In this document: in pieces, positions 42,301 to 48,912 of the stretch | Position numbering within the stretch: position 1 is the first letter of the stretch | Layout of the letters: each line of letters begins with the position of its first letter | DNA from: Dokdonia sp. 4H-3-7-5 | GTDB taxonomy: Bacteria > Bacteroidota > Bacteroidia > Flavobacteriales > Flavobacteriaceae | Assembly: GCF_000212355.1 (NCBI RefSeq) | Contig: NC_015496.1 | Span: forward strand, 930,001 to 994,000 | DNA: 64,000 bases | Direction: 5' to 3' | Notes under the pieces: generated by a model | The model's database searches: none | What the model was told of the DNA's origin: nothing | Seen by the model: the letters and a program-made list of their open reading frames with translations, nothing else | Position numbers and translations under genes: made by a program

Positions 42301-43790
42301 AGTATCTTAAGGAAACGTACGGTATTACTGTCTACCAAGAGCAAGTAATGCTACTTTCTCAAAAACTAGCCGACTTTACAAAGGGTGAGGCCGATGTACT
42401 TCGTAAGGCAATGGGTAAGAAGCAAATTGCCGTTCTTGATAAAATGAAGCCTAAGTTTATAGAGCAAGCTTCTGCGAAAGGGCATGACCCAGAAAAACTA
42501 GAAAAAATCTGGAAAGACTGGGAGGCATTTGCCGCTTATGCATTTAATAAGTCACACTCTACATGTTATGCATGGATTGCATACCAAACTGCATACTTAA
42601 AAGCCCACTACCCTGCCGAGTATCTAGCTGCTGTACTATCTAATAACATGAACGACATCAAGCAAGTTACCTTCTTTATGGAAGAGGCAAAACGTATGGG
42701 TCTTGAAGTATTGGGTCCAGATGTAAATGAATCTTTCAGAAAATTTACGGTAAATGACAATGGTGCTGTACGTTTCGGTATGGGTGCCGTAAAGGGTGTA
42801 GGTACCGGAGCCGTCGCGACTATTGTAGAAAATAGAAAGGATGGAAATTATAAATCTGTCTTTGACTTTGCTCGTCGTGTAGATTTGCGTGCTGCAAATA
42901 AAAAAGCTTTTGAAAGTCTCGCTCTTGCTGGAGGATTTGATGAACTAGATAGAAATACACACCGAGCTCAATTCTTTAACCATGATGGTGATGGTATAAC
43001 TTTCTTAGAAAAAGCAGTAAAATATGGTGCGCGTTACCAAGAAAATGAAAATAGCTCACAAGTAAGTCTTTTTGGAGAATCAAGCGAAGTCCAAATACCA
43101 GAACCCGAAGTTCCTCCATGTGAAGAATGGGGAACAATGGAAAAACTAAAGCGCGAGAAGGAGGTAGTAGGAGTTTATATCTCTGGCCACCCACTTGATG
43201 ACTTTAAAACAGAAATGGAGACATTTTGTAATGCGACTGTTGCGCACTTTAGTCAGATGGAATCTTTTATAAATCGAGAGCTCACCTTTGGCGGTGTAAT
43301 CTCTGATGTACAACATCGCGTTTCCAAAAATGGGAAAGGATGGGCCGCTTTTACTGTTGAAGATTTTACAGATACCTTCGAGTTTAGAATGTTTGGAGAA
43401 GAGTACCTCAAGATGCGTCACTTTTTAATTCCTAATAGCTTTATACACGCAAAAGTGTTCATAAAAGATGGCTTTACAAATAGGGAAACTGGAAGAAAAA
43501 GTGATCCAAGAACGCAGTTTAATAGCATCCAGCAACTGCAGGATGTGATGGAAACAAATGCTAAGAAACTAACCATTAATATTGACATTAATGAAGTTGC
43601 AGAAGCTCGTATTGAAGAAATAAAGGATATTCTTGACCTACATGTAGGCGAGGCCAAACTTCACTTTCAAGTCTTTGAACCACTTGAAAAACTCTTTGTA
43701 AAAATGCCTAGTAAACGCATGAAAGTAAAAATTTGCCAAGAGCTTCTTGACACCTTAGAAGAAAATAGCGTTCATTATAAATTAAACTAA
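39399..43790 (+). CDS. dnaE: DNA polymerase III alpha subunit with N-terminal DnaQ-like exonuclease domain
   Basis: This 1463-residue protein is about 300 longer than E. coli DnaE. The extra part is an N-terminal DEDDh exonuclease (about 1-200): FDTETTGLP holds Asp6 and Glu8, VGQNVGFDTNI the next Asp, and AHNATADVEAT the His and last Asp. A PHP domain starts at LHNH (265-268). The polymerase palm carries PDIDIDF (690-696) with the catalytic Asp residues. Helix-hairpin-helix, OB and tau-binding regions follow. It would be a polymerase with built-in proofreading. Two palindrome copies are read in frame: AFAKA at about 318-322 in the PHP domain and LSRK at 468-471. It ends four bases before the next, convergent gene. 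Confidence 0.96.
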   Translation: MYLIFDTETTGLPKNWNAPLTDSDNWPRAIQIAWQLHDEMGNVIEHQDYLIKPDGFDIPYDAERIHGISTALAERDGIELSEVLSKFNIALSKSKYVVGQNVGFDTNIMGAEFHRLNIGNDLQELPVLDTCTEKTATLCQLPGGRGGKFKLPTLTELHKHLFGEGFGEAHNATADVEATTRCFLELIRQRVYTKEELDVAPDYFERFSQSNPQPITFIGLKHINLKKASAKIAQALAAQDDTPEISKAEIEENKEQLSDVKFAHLHNHSQFSILQSTASVQDIVKAAALHKMPAVAMTDMGNMMGAFHFTKAVKSHNAFAKAENAKLTEAGEAEEHVPLKAIIGCEFNVCVDHKNKSQKDNGYQIVILAKNKNGYQNLCKMASIAYTDGFYYVPRIDKQVIEQYKEDLIVLTGNLYGEVPSKILNVGEKQAEEALIWWKEQFGDDLYVEIMRHGQEDEDRVMPVLITLSRKHDVKLIASNNTFYIDKSDADAHDVLLCVKDGEKVATPKGRGRGYRFGLPNDEYYFKSADEMKTLFADVPEAILNVQEVVNKIESYELARDVLLPAFDIPEEFVSPEDAIDGGKQGENAFLKHLVYEGAKKRYGEELSEEVIERLDFELDVIEKTGYPGYFLIVEDFIREARNMDVSVGPGRGSAAGSVAAYCLWITNIDPLKYDLLFERFLNPDRVSMPDIDIDFDDEGRGRVMQYVIDKYGANQVAQIITYGTMAAKSSIRDTSRALDLSLGDADRIAKLIPTMSKLRKIFGKTDAELRSAFRSDDLPKVQELITLEQADNLEGQMLRQARQLEGSVRNTGIHACGVIITPSDITNFVPVALAKDSDLYVTQFDNSVVEEAGLLKMDFLGLKTLTLIKDTVKLVKYRHDVDLDPESFPLDDEKTYELFQRGDTVGIFQYESPGMQKHMQSLKPTVFEDLIAMNALYRPGPMEYIPSFVRRKHGEEEIEYDLPAMEEYLKETYGITVYQEQVMLLSQKLADFTKGEADVLRKAMGKKQIAVLDKMKPKFIEQASAKGHDPEKLEKIWKDWEAFAAYAFNKSHSTCYAWIAYQTAYLKAHYPAEYLAAVLSNNMNDIKQVTFFMEEAKRMGLEVLGPDVNESFRKFTVNDNGAVRFGMGAVKGVGTGAVATIVENRKDGNYKSVFDFARRVDLRAANKKAFESLALAGGFDELDRNTHRAQFFNHDGDGITFLEKAVKYGARYQENENSSQVSLFGESSEVQIPEPEVPPCEEWGTMEKLKREKEVVGVYISGHPLDDFKTEMETFCNATVAHFSQMESFINRELTFGGVISDVQHRVSKNGKGWAAFTVEDFTDTFEFRMFGEEYLKMRHFLIPNSFIHAKVFIKDGFTNRETGRKSDPRTQFNSIQQLQDVMETNAKKLTINIDINEVAEARIEEIKDILDLHVGEAKLHFQVFEPLEKLFVKMPSKRMKVKICQELLDTLEENSVHYKLN
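40348..40365. repeat. Dispersed palindrome, copy 11, inside dnaE
   Basis: ACGCTTTCGCGAAAGCGG, read as AFAKA in the PHP domain. Confidence 0.9.
40797..40814. repeat. Dispersed palindrome, copy 12, inside dnaE
   Basis: ACGCTTTCGCGAAAGCAT, read as LSRK (468-471). It is the only copy in this frame and lies 449 bases from the previous copy. Confidence 0.9.
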
Positions 43791-43794
43791 TATG

Positions 43795-44202
43795 CTAAGC
43801 ACTTTGTAAAATTTCTTTAGATGACTGAGATACAGCCTCTCTTCTTATTTTAATGGTAACTACATCTCTGTGGCAATCTCCATATACTACATAAGTAGCA
43901 GTGTGCACAGCAGAGCTATGTTTTCTATTTAATGAACTATGGTGAATTAAAAATGCAGCATAGTTAGGGTAACGCATGAATTTGCACAGCGACTCGATTA
44001 TTCTTGATTTTGGGGTTAGCTCTCCCTCATCATTTTCTTTATAATGATTGTAGTAATTTAAAAGTGTTCGTCTTGACACTTGAATTTTGTAATCTTCCCA
44101 CAATACATCTACTAAATAATTTGCCCATTGGGTTTTTGTAGCTGCTGGTGTTTCTGCATTTGCTTTTGCAAAGGCAGATAACACAATTTCTCTGTACATC
44201 AT
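43795..44202 (-). CDS. Unknown flavobacterial protein (135 residues)
   Basis: A soluble, basic protein without signal peptide or membrane segment. Residues about 5-20 (LSAFAKANAETPA) include the AFAKA peptide, encoded by a decayed palindrome. Residues about 25-55 (WANYLVDVLWEDYKIQVSRRTLLNYYNHY) look helical with an SRRTL-type turn that could be a DNA-contacting helix, and LCKFMRYPNYAAFL at about 70-85 recalls small helical domains of other Bacteroidota proteins. No family name can be given. It converges with dnaE, four bases between stops, and has long inverted repeats in front of it (44274-44301), pointing to regulated expression. A regulator role is a guess. Confidence 0.65.
   Translation of the reverse strand: MMYREIVLSAFAKANAETPAATKTQWANYLVDVLWEDYKIQVSRRTLLNYYNHYKENDEGELTPKSRIIESLCKFMRYPNYAAFLIHHSSLNRKHSSAVHTATYVVYGDCHRDVVTIKIRREAVSQSSKEILQSA
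44162..44175. repeat. Decayed palindrome inside the unknown gene
   Basis: GCTTTTGCAAAGGC, in frame as AFAKA on the minus strand. It resembles the decayed copy at 264. The peptide is kept although the DNA palindrome is not. Confidence 0.4.
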
Positions 44203-44273
44203 AACGCCTTATTTTTTGGTAAACATCTTTTATGGAATTTCTTTTCCATGAAATTTCCACACACATTAATCTC

Positions 44274-44301
44274 CTAATTGTTTATTTGTATAAACAATTA
44301 G
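44274..44301. promoter_or_regulatory. Perfect inverted repeat between two divergent genes
   Basis: CTAATTGTTTAT (44274-44285) and ATAAACAATTAG (44290-44301) form a perfect 12-bp inverted repeat with a four-base centre. A weaker repeat, TGGAATTTC and GAAATTTCCA, lies at 44233-44259. Both are in the 270-base gap upstream of the unknown gene and the lipoprotein gene; the gap also holds the 19-base element at 44340. Confidence 0.5.
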
Positions 44302-44339
44302 TTTACAGCCATTAAGGTACGTCAAGTCGATAAAATTAT

Positions 44340-44358
44340 ATAAAGGAAATACGTAAAA
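44340..44358 (+). repeat. 19-base element, copy A (upstream of the lipoprotein/kinase cassette)
   Basis: ATAAAGGAAATACGTAAAA. A copy with one change lies at 47286-47304, just after the response regulator, so the two flank the cassette in the same orientation. Confidence 0.5.
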
Positions 44359-44472
44359 GACTACGCTTTTCTTGAAAATAAATAATTGACTCTAACATTA
44401 AATTTCACCAAACCGCCCAAATCAATATTGACTTCACTAAAAATTATTTCTAATTCTAAAATTTACAACACT

Positions 44473-44625
44473 ATGAAAACTACACTTTACTTTTTACTAC
44501 TAGCTTTTTTTACTATAAATTTTTCATCATGTACTCCAGATGAAATAAGTGATAGGAGCGATCATATTGAGCGAGCAACCGATGTAGGAGGAAATGAGGA
44601 AGATCCAGATGATAGCGGTGAATAA
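44473..44625 (+). CDS. Small lipoprotein (50 residues)
   Basis: The ATG at 44473 opens 50 codons. The product has a signal peptide with lipobox (MKTTLYFLLLAFFTINFSSC, Cys20) and a short acidic mature part of 30 residues rich in Asp and Glu (ending EEDPDDSGE). Nothing else can be recognised. It stands 49 bases before the TPR kinase gene on the same strand and may be the ligand, inhibitor or marker of that kinase, which is speculation based only on position. Longer in-frame starts exist from 44386 but give no signal peptide at the N-terminus. Confidence 0.6.
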   Translation: MKTTLYFLLLAFFTINFSSCTPDEISDRSDHIERATDVGGNEEDPDDSGE

Positions 44626-44654
44626 GAGGTAAATTAAACGGTACGCTATTTTAC

Positions 44655-44662
44655 TAATTTTG
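44655..44662 (+). promoter_or_regulatory. Promoter -7 box for the TPR kinase gene
   Basis: TAATTTTG matches TAnnTTTG and ends 12 bases before the ATG at 44675. No clear -33 element, so it may be regulated or only apparent. Confidence 0.4.
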
Positions 44663-44674
44663 TATTTTAGAGGA

Positions 44675-46585
44675 ATGAAACGTGATGTATCATTCCTCTT
44701 TTTAATTGTTTTATTTTGCTCAACTTCAAGCCTTAGTTTTGCATCAAACGTATCGCAATTAGATAGCATAATTAAGTACAGAAAAATAAGTGAAGACAAG
44801 AAGTTATCGATAGGTGAAAGGATTAAAGCTATAGATAGCGCGATATACCTAGCACAAAACGCAACAGACTCAACATTACTATCTCAACTTGCCTATAAAA
44901 CTAGAATCTATAGTAATGGAAAAGATTACGATAGTGCCATTACACAAACTAGATTACTACTAGATAAGTCCAAAACATTAAACAATGCATATTATCAAGC
45001 TATAGCATACAATAAACTAGGCTGGTATCTCAATGTAAAGCAAGAACCTATACCAGCTTTTACATCTTATGTAAAGGCCATTGATCTCTTTGCAGAGGTA
45101 GGAGATAGCTTAAGTGTTATCAAGGTTTCCAAAAGAGCAAGCTTTATTCAAGCAGATCAAGGAGATTACGACGGAGCAGAGTATACAATAGTTAATGCTT
45201 TAAAATATGGCGATGCTGTAAAAAACATATCAGAATTAGCATGGCTCTATGATATTTTAGGCAGAGTATATCGTCAGCGTGCACTTTGGGAAGAGGCTGT
45301 AAACTATCATAAAAAAGCACTACAGTTTGAAGATAGCCCCGTATCGAAAGCTTCATTGTTGAATAATTATGGATTGACTTTAATACTTGCAGGTAATTTT
45401 GAAGAAGCGATTATACAACTTGAGATTGCTCTTGGATATGGAGAAGTAATAAGCAAGAATACGAGACTAAGACTTTTAGATAACTTTGCTTTCGCGAAAG
45501 GGAAACTCGACGATCCAACAGCTATTAGCCTTCTTGAACAAGTGTTATTATCAAGAGGAAAAATAAATGACATAGATGGAGAATATGCAAGTAATATGCA
45601 TCTCTCAGAAATTCACAAAAGCAGAGGTAATAATGAAAAGTCACGGTTCCATGCACAAGAAGCATATGACCTTGCATTAAAATTAAACAACCCACAAGCT
45701 GTTATTAAAGCGCTCGATCTTTTAATTCCCGTCACAAGGAAATCTTCCTCTTTATTTGAAGAATATGTAGTTTTATCAGACTCCCTAAAGAATGCTCAAA
45801 ACAAAGCCAAGTTTGAATTTGCTAAGCTTCGTTATGATGTAGAAAAAGCAGAGGAGAGAGAATCTATTGCGATACAGTCACAATCTGCTAGTAAACAAAG
45901 AGAGGAAACGGCTGTGAGAAAACGTAACTGGGCCTTAACAGCACTTCTTGGACTTGGTCTACTAGCCTTTTTCTGGATATTATATCAAAAAGAGCGCTCA
46001 AAGAAACAACGCCTACAAGATCAATACAATACTGAGAAACGTTTGGCCAAAAAACTCCACGATGAGTTGGCCAATGAAATTTATTTAGTCATGTCACAAC
46101 TGGAAAGTGACACCACCACACCTCAAGTATCCGAAAAATTAGATCATATTTATAAGATGAGTAGGGATTTATCTAGAGAGACGCAACCCATACAAACAGA
46201 TAGCACATTCCCCAAGGCACTATCTATGAGTTTGCAAACATATATCACAGCGCATAGAAAATTAATTTTGAAAGGCCTAGAATCTGTGCAATGGGACTTA
46301 ATAGCTCCTACAAAAAAAGTGGAAATTTATCGTGTTTTACAAGAGCTTATGACTAATATGAGGAAGCATAGCAAAGCCTCCTTTATAGCATTAGTTTTTA
46401 AACACGAAGACAATATTCTTACTATCAATTACAGTGACAATGGAGTTGGAACAACATTATCACCAGATAAGCGAAATGCTGGACTTAATAATATTGAATC
46501 TCGAATAGATGCTATAAACGGTCAAATCACTTTTGAATCTAAGTTGAATGAAGGATTTAGAGCAGCACTTACTGTTACTACATAA
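44675..46585 (+). CDS. TPR-containing sensor histidine kinase
   Basis: 636 residues from the ATG at 44675 (a TTG at 44660 is less likely since the signal peptide begins at MKRDVSFLFLIVLF). Periplasmic TPR repeats span about 60-370, a membrane helix is at about 425-443 (WALTALLGLGLLAFFWIL), and the cytoplasmic kinase follows. The His box is KKLHDELANEIYLVMSQL with His462, of the NarX/DegS-like (HisKA_3) type. The ATPase domain has LQELMTNMRKHSKA and NYSDNGVGT and ends at about 636. A palindrome copy encodes FAFAKGK at about 271-277. Its partner is the response regulator ten bases downstream. Confidence 0.88.
   Translation: MKRDVSFLFLIVLFCSTSSLSFASNVSQLDSIIKYRKISEDKKLSIGERIKAIDSAIYLAQNATDSTLLSQLAYKTRIYSNGKDYDSAITQTRLLLDKSKTLNNAYYQAIAYNKLGWYLNVKQEPIPAFTSYVKAIDLFAEVGDSLSVIKVSKRASFIQADQGDYDGAEYTIVNALKYGDAVKNISELAWLYDILGRVYRQRALWEEAVNYHKKALQFEDSPVSKASLLNNYGLTLILAGNFEEAIIQLEIALGYGEVISKNTRLRLLDNFAFAKGKLDDPTAISLLEQVLLSRGKINDIDGEYASNMHLSEIHKSRGNNEKSRFHAQEAYDLALKLNNPQAVIKALDLLIPVTRKSSSLFEEYVVLSDSLKNAQNKAKFEFAKLRYDVEKAEERESIAIQSQSASKQREETAVRKRNWALTALLGLGLLAFFWILYQKERSKKQRLQDQYNTEKRLAKKLHDELANEIYLVMSQLESDTTTPQVSEKLDHIYKMSRDLSRETQPIQTDSTFPKALSMSLQTYITAHRKLILKGLESVQWDLIAPTKKVEIYRVLQELMTNMRKHSKASFIALVFKHEDNILTINYSDNGVGTTLSPDKRNAGLNNIESRIDAINGQITFESKLNEGFRAALTVTT
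45486..45503. repeat. Dispersed palindrome, copy 13, inside the TPR kinase gene
   Basis: TTGCTTTCGCGAAAGGGA: exact core with weaker flanks, read as AFAK. Confidence 0.88.
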
Positions 46586-46594
46586 CTAATATTT

Positions 46595-47260
46595 ATGTTT
46601 AAAAAAATATTAATAGCCGAAGATATAGATAGCATACAGCTAGGCGTATCATCTATAGTAAATCAATTTAAAATTCCTACCATCACGCATGCCCAATATT
46701 GCGATGATGCGTTCTTATATTTTAAAAATAGTCTAGCAGCAAATGAACCCTACGATTTACTCATTACAGACCTATCATTTAAGGAATCTCATCGCAAAGA
46801 GCGATTAACTTCAGGAGCAGATCTTTTAAAAGCCCTAAAAGCAGAGTACCCCTCTATTAAAGTCATTGTATACACCATGGAAGATCACCCTCAAAGATTC
46901 GTAAACCTTTGGAATACTAGACTTATAGACGCTTACGTATGCAAAGATCGTCATGGACTAGAAAACCTAAGGGAGGCCATGGAACTAGTTTTTAAAAATG
47001 AAACTTACATTACTCAATCACTAGCAGACACAGTAAAACAAAAAAATCTTGTCGAACTCGATAACTATGACATGGAACTCCTCAATCTTCTAGCAAAAGG
47101 GGCAACACAAGATGAGATACAATTTCATTTTAAATCTAAGAACATGAAGCCCAATAGCAGAAGTTCCATAGAAAAAAGATTAAGGGAACTGCGCAATGAA
47201 TTTGGGGCAAAAACCACCATTCATCTCATAAGAATACTTGCAGATTTACATCTTTTGTGA
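46595..47260 (+). CDS. Response regulator, NarL-like with divergent DNA-binding domain
   Basis: A 221-residue regulator. The receiver domain (about 1-130) has an acidic pair (ED at 9-10), the phospho-acceptor Asp59 in LLITDLSF, a Thr in VYTMED and the Lys in YVCKDRHG. The C-terminal domain (about 155-221), MELLNLLAKGATQDEIQFHF and SIEKRLRELRNEFGAKTTIHLI, follows the LuxR/NarL helix-turn-helix layout but lacks the usual L-T-x-R-E opening. It forms the pair for the kinase upstream with ten bases between. It may act on the 19-base elements at both ends of the cassette, which is a hypothesis. Confidence 0.85.
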   Translation: MFKKILIAEDIDSIQLGVSSIVNQFKIPTITHAQYCDDAFLYFKNSLAANEPYDLLITDLSFKESHRKERLTSGADLLKALKAEYPSIKVIVYTMEDHPQRFVNLWNTRLIDAYVCKDRHGLENLREAMELVFKNETYITQSLADTVKQKNLVELDNYDMELLNLLAKGATQDEIQFHFKSKNMKPNSRSSIEKRLRELRNEFGAKTTIHLIRILADLHLL

Positions 47261-47285
47261 TTTTTTTTGAAAAAATTTAGCCCAA

Positions 47286-47304
47286 ATAAAGGAAATGCGT
47301 AAAA
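47286..47304 (+). repeat. 19-base element, copy B (downstream of the response regulator)
   Basis: ATAAAGGAAATGCGTAAAA. One base differs from copy A at 44340-44358. It lies 25 bases after the response regulator stop, in front of a structured intergenic region. Confidence 0.5.
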
Positions 47305-47334
47305 TTTTATCTCCATCCACTACTATCTTTATAA

Positions 47335-47490
47335 CACCCTACAGTTTCTCTTCCAAGAGAATAATTTTATTAAGTACATGTAATTGATTTTTTTGGAAGA
47401 AACTGCGTGGCATAATTTGATTATGCTAGTGTGATTATTTTACGGTCCCCCAACCAAAAAACACCTTGTCGATGTACCGACAGGTGTTTT
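47335..47490 (+). ncRNA. Candidate structured small RNA
   Basis: The gap 47261-47551 has no gene, but its plus strand can fold. CAGTTTCTCTTCCAA (47342-47356) pairs imperfectly with TTGGAAGAAACTG (47393-47405), CATAA and TTATG (47411-47425) form a small hairpin, and the terminator at 47459-47490 closes the unit. A weak -7 box (TATCTTTA, one mismatch) lies near 47323. This layout fits an RNA of about 155 bases, or a 3' untranslated region of the regulator gene. Confidence 0.35.
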
Positions 47491-47492
47491 TT
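47459..47492 (+). terminator. Terminator, plus strand
   Basis: AACACCTTGTCG pairs with CGACAGGTGTT (one bulged T), followed by an eight-T tract. It serves the response regulator transcript or the candidate small RNA. Confidence 0.75.
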
Positions 47493-47500
47493 TTGCAAAC

Positions 47501-47530
47501 AAAAAAGTCTGCTCGAAAGCAGACTTTTTT
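47501..47530 (-). terminator. Terminator of the sucA-sucB operon
   Basis: A perfect stem AAAAAAGTCTGCT with AGCAGACTTTTTT around CGAA, about 20 bases after the sucB stop on the minus strand. Confidence 0.85.
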
Positions 47531-47551
47531 GAAAATTTAGATGATATCAGA

Positions 47552-48802
47552 TTACATTTCTAATGCCTTCTTGATATCTCCATTCATTAATATATTGATA
47601 GGATCTTCTAACGCCTCTTTTACTGCTACTAAGAATCCTACAGATTCTTTACCATCGATTATACGGTGATCGTAAGATAATGCTACATACATAATAGGCG
47701 CTACAACGATACCACCGTCTATTACAACAGGACGCTCTACAATGTTGTGCATTCCTAATATTCCAGATTGTGGTGGATTGATTATAGGAGTAGATAACAT
47801 AGAACCAAATACACCTCCGTTTGAGATAGTAAACGTTCCTCCTGTCATTTCATCTACTGTAATCTGTCCATCACGAGCTCTTATTGCAAGTCTCTTCACT
47901 TCGCTTTCTACACCTCTAAAAGAGAGGTTCTCCACATTACGCATAACAGGCACCATTAAACCTTTTGGTCCAGATACAGCGATAGAGATGTCTTTATAAT
48001 CAAAAGTAATCATCTCCTTACCATCTATCATACTATTAACAGAAGGATACATTTCTAATGCTCTTACTACAGCTAGTGTAAAGAAAGACATAAATCCAAG
48101 TCCTACACCATGCTTCGCTTTGAAGTCTTCTTTGTATTCCTTACGAAGATCAAAAATAGCCTGCATATTTACCTCATTAAAGGTAGTAAGCATTGCAGTG
48201 GTATTCTTTGCCTCTACTAGACGCTCTGCTACTTTACGACGTAACATTGATAGCTTAGTACGAGATTCTCCACGAGCTCCAGGTCCAGGAGTTCCCATAG
48301 ATGGTCTTGCATTTACAGCATCGTCCTTAGTGATACGTCCATCACGACCTGTACCTGTAACAGTTTTAGGGTCGATATCTTTTTCTGCAAGCACTTTCTT
48401 TGCGGCAGGGCTAGCAGATCCAGATGCATACGTTTTTTGAGTTTCTGCAGGAGCTTTTGCTCCAGTGTCTGCAGTTTTTGCTTGTTCCTTCTTAAGGTTC
48501 TCTTCTACATTTGCATCACCACCACCTTCGTCACCACCTTCATAAGTAGTAGTTGCTGGAGCCTCTGCAGATGTATCAATAAGACACACAACGGCACCAA
48601 CCTCAACAGCATCACCTTCTTCGGCTTTAAGGGTAATTACTCCACTTGCTTCTGCAGGTAGTTCTAAAGTTGCTTTGTCACTGTCTACTTCGGCAATAGC
48701 CTGATCTTTTTCTACATAATCGCCGTCTGCAACGAGCCATTGTGCGATTTCAACTTCTGTGATGGATTCTCCCGGTGAAGGGACTTTCATTTCTAAAACC
48801 AT
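47552..48802 (-). CDS. sucB: 2-oxoglutarate dehydrogenase E2, dihydrolipoyl succinyltransferase
   Basis: The 416 residues show the usual E2 layout. An N-terminal lipoyl domain (1-75) has the lipoylated Lys43 in VDSDKATLE. A flexible linker rich in Ala, Gly and Glu (about 80-130), the E3-binding domain (about 130-165, SPAAKKVLAEKDID), and the catalytic domain (about 190-416) with YDHRIIDGK, active-site His379 and Asp383, follow. It transfers the succinyl group to CoA in the TCA cycle. sucA lies upstream with a 110-base gap containing a palindrome copy. In Bacteroidota the E3 subunit gene usually lies elsewhere, as here. Confidence 0.96.
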   Translation of the reverse strand: MVLEMKVPSPGESITEVEIAQWLVADGDYVEKDQAIAEVDSDKATLELPAEASGVITLKAEEGDAVEVGAVVCLIDTSAEAPATTTYEGGDEGGGDANVEENLKKEQAKTADTGAKAPAETQKTYASGSASPAAKKVLAEKDIDPKTVTGTGRDGRITKDDAVNARPSMGTPGPGARGESRTKLSMLRRKVAERLVEAKNTTAMLTTFNEVNMQAIFDLRKEYKEDFKAKHGVGLGFMSFFTLAVVRALEMYPSVNSMIDGKEMITFDYKDISIAVSGPKGLMVPVMRNVENLSFRGVESEVKRLAIRARDGQITVDEMTGGTFTISNGGVFGSMLSTPIINPPQSGILGMHNIVERPVVIDGGIVVAPIMYVALSYDHRIIDGKESVGFLVAVKEALEDPINILMNGDIKKALEM

Positions 48803-48815
48803 AGTTGTTATAATT

Positions 48816-48833
48816 ACGCTTTCGCGAAAGCGG
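48816..48833. repeat. Dispersed palindrome, copy 14
   Basis: ACGCTTTCGCGAAAGCGG, intergenic between sucA and sucB, 14 bases before the sucB start. Confidence 0.9.
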
Positions 48834-48912
48834 AGTTTAATTCATTATTTTCTACAAAAATCATTTCAATTATCTCTGTAGGCTTTTACTACTTGTTCCT
48901 TAAAAAGAACTT

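Noticed and set aside
1267-48833. The palindrome as an ordinary transcription terminator
   Set aside because: No T tract follows, eleven copies are within genes, and real terminators occur next to several intergenic copies.
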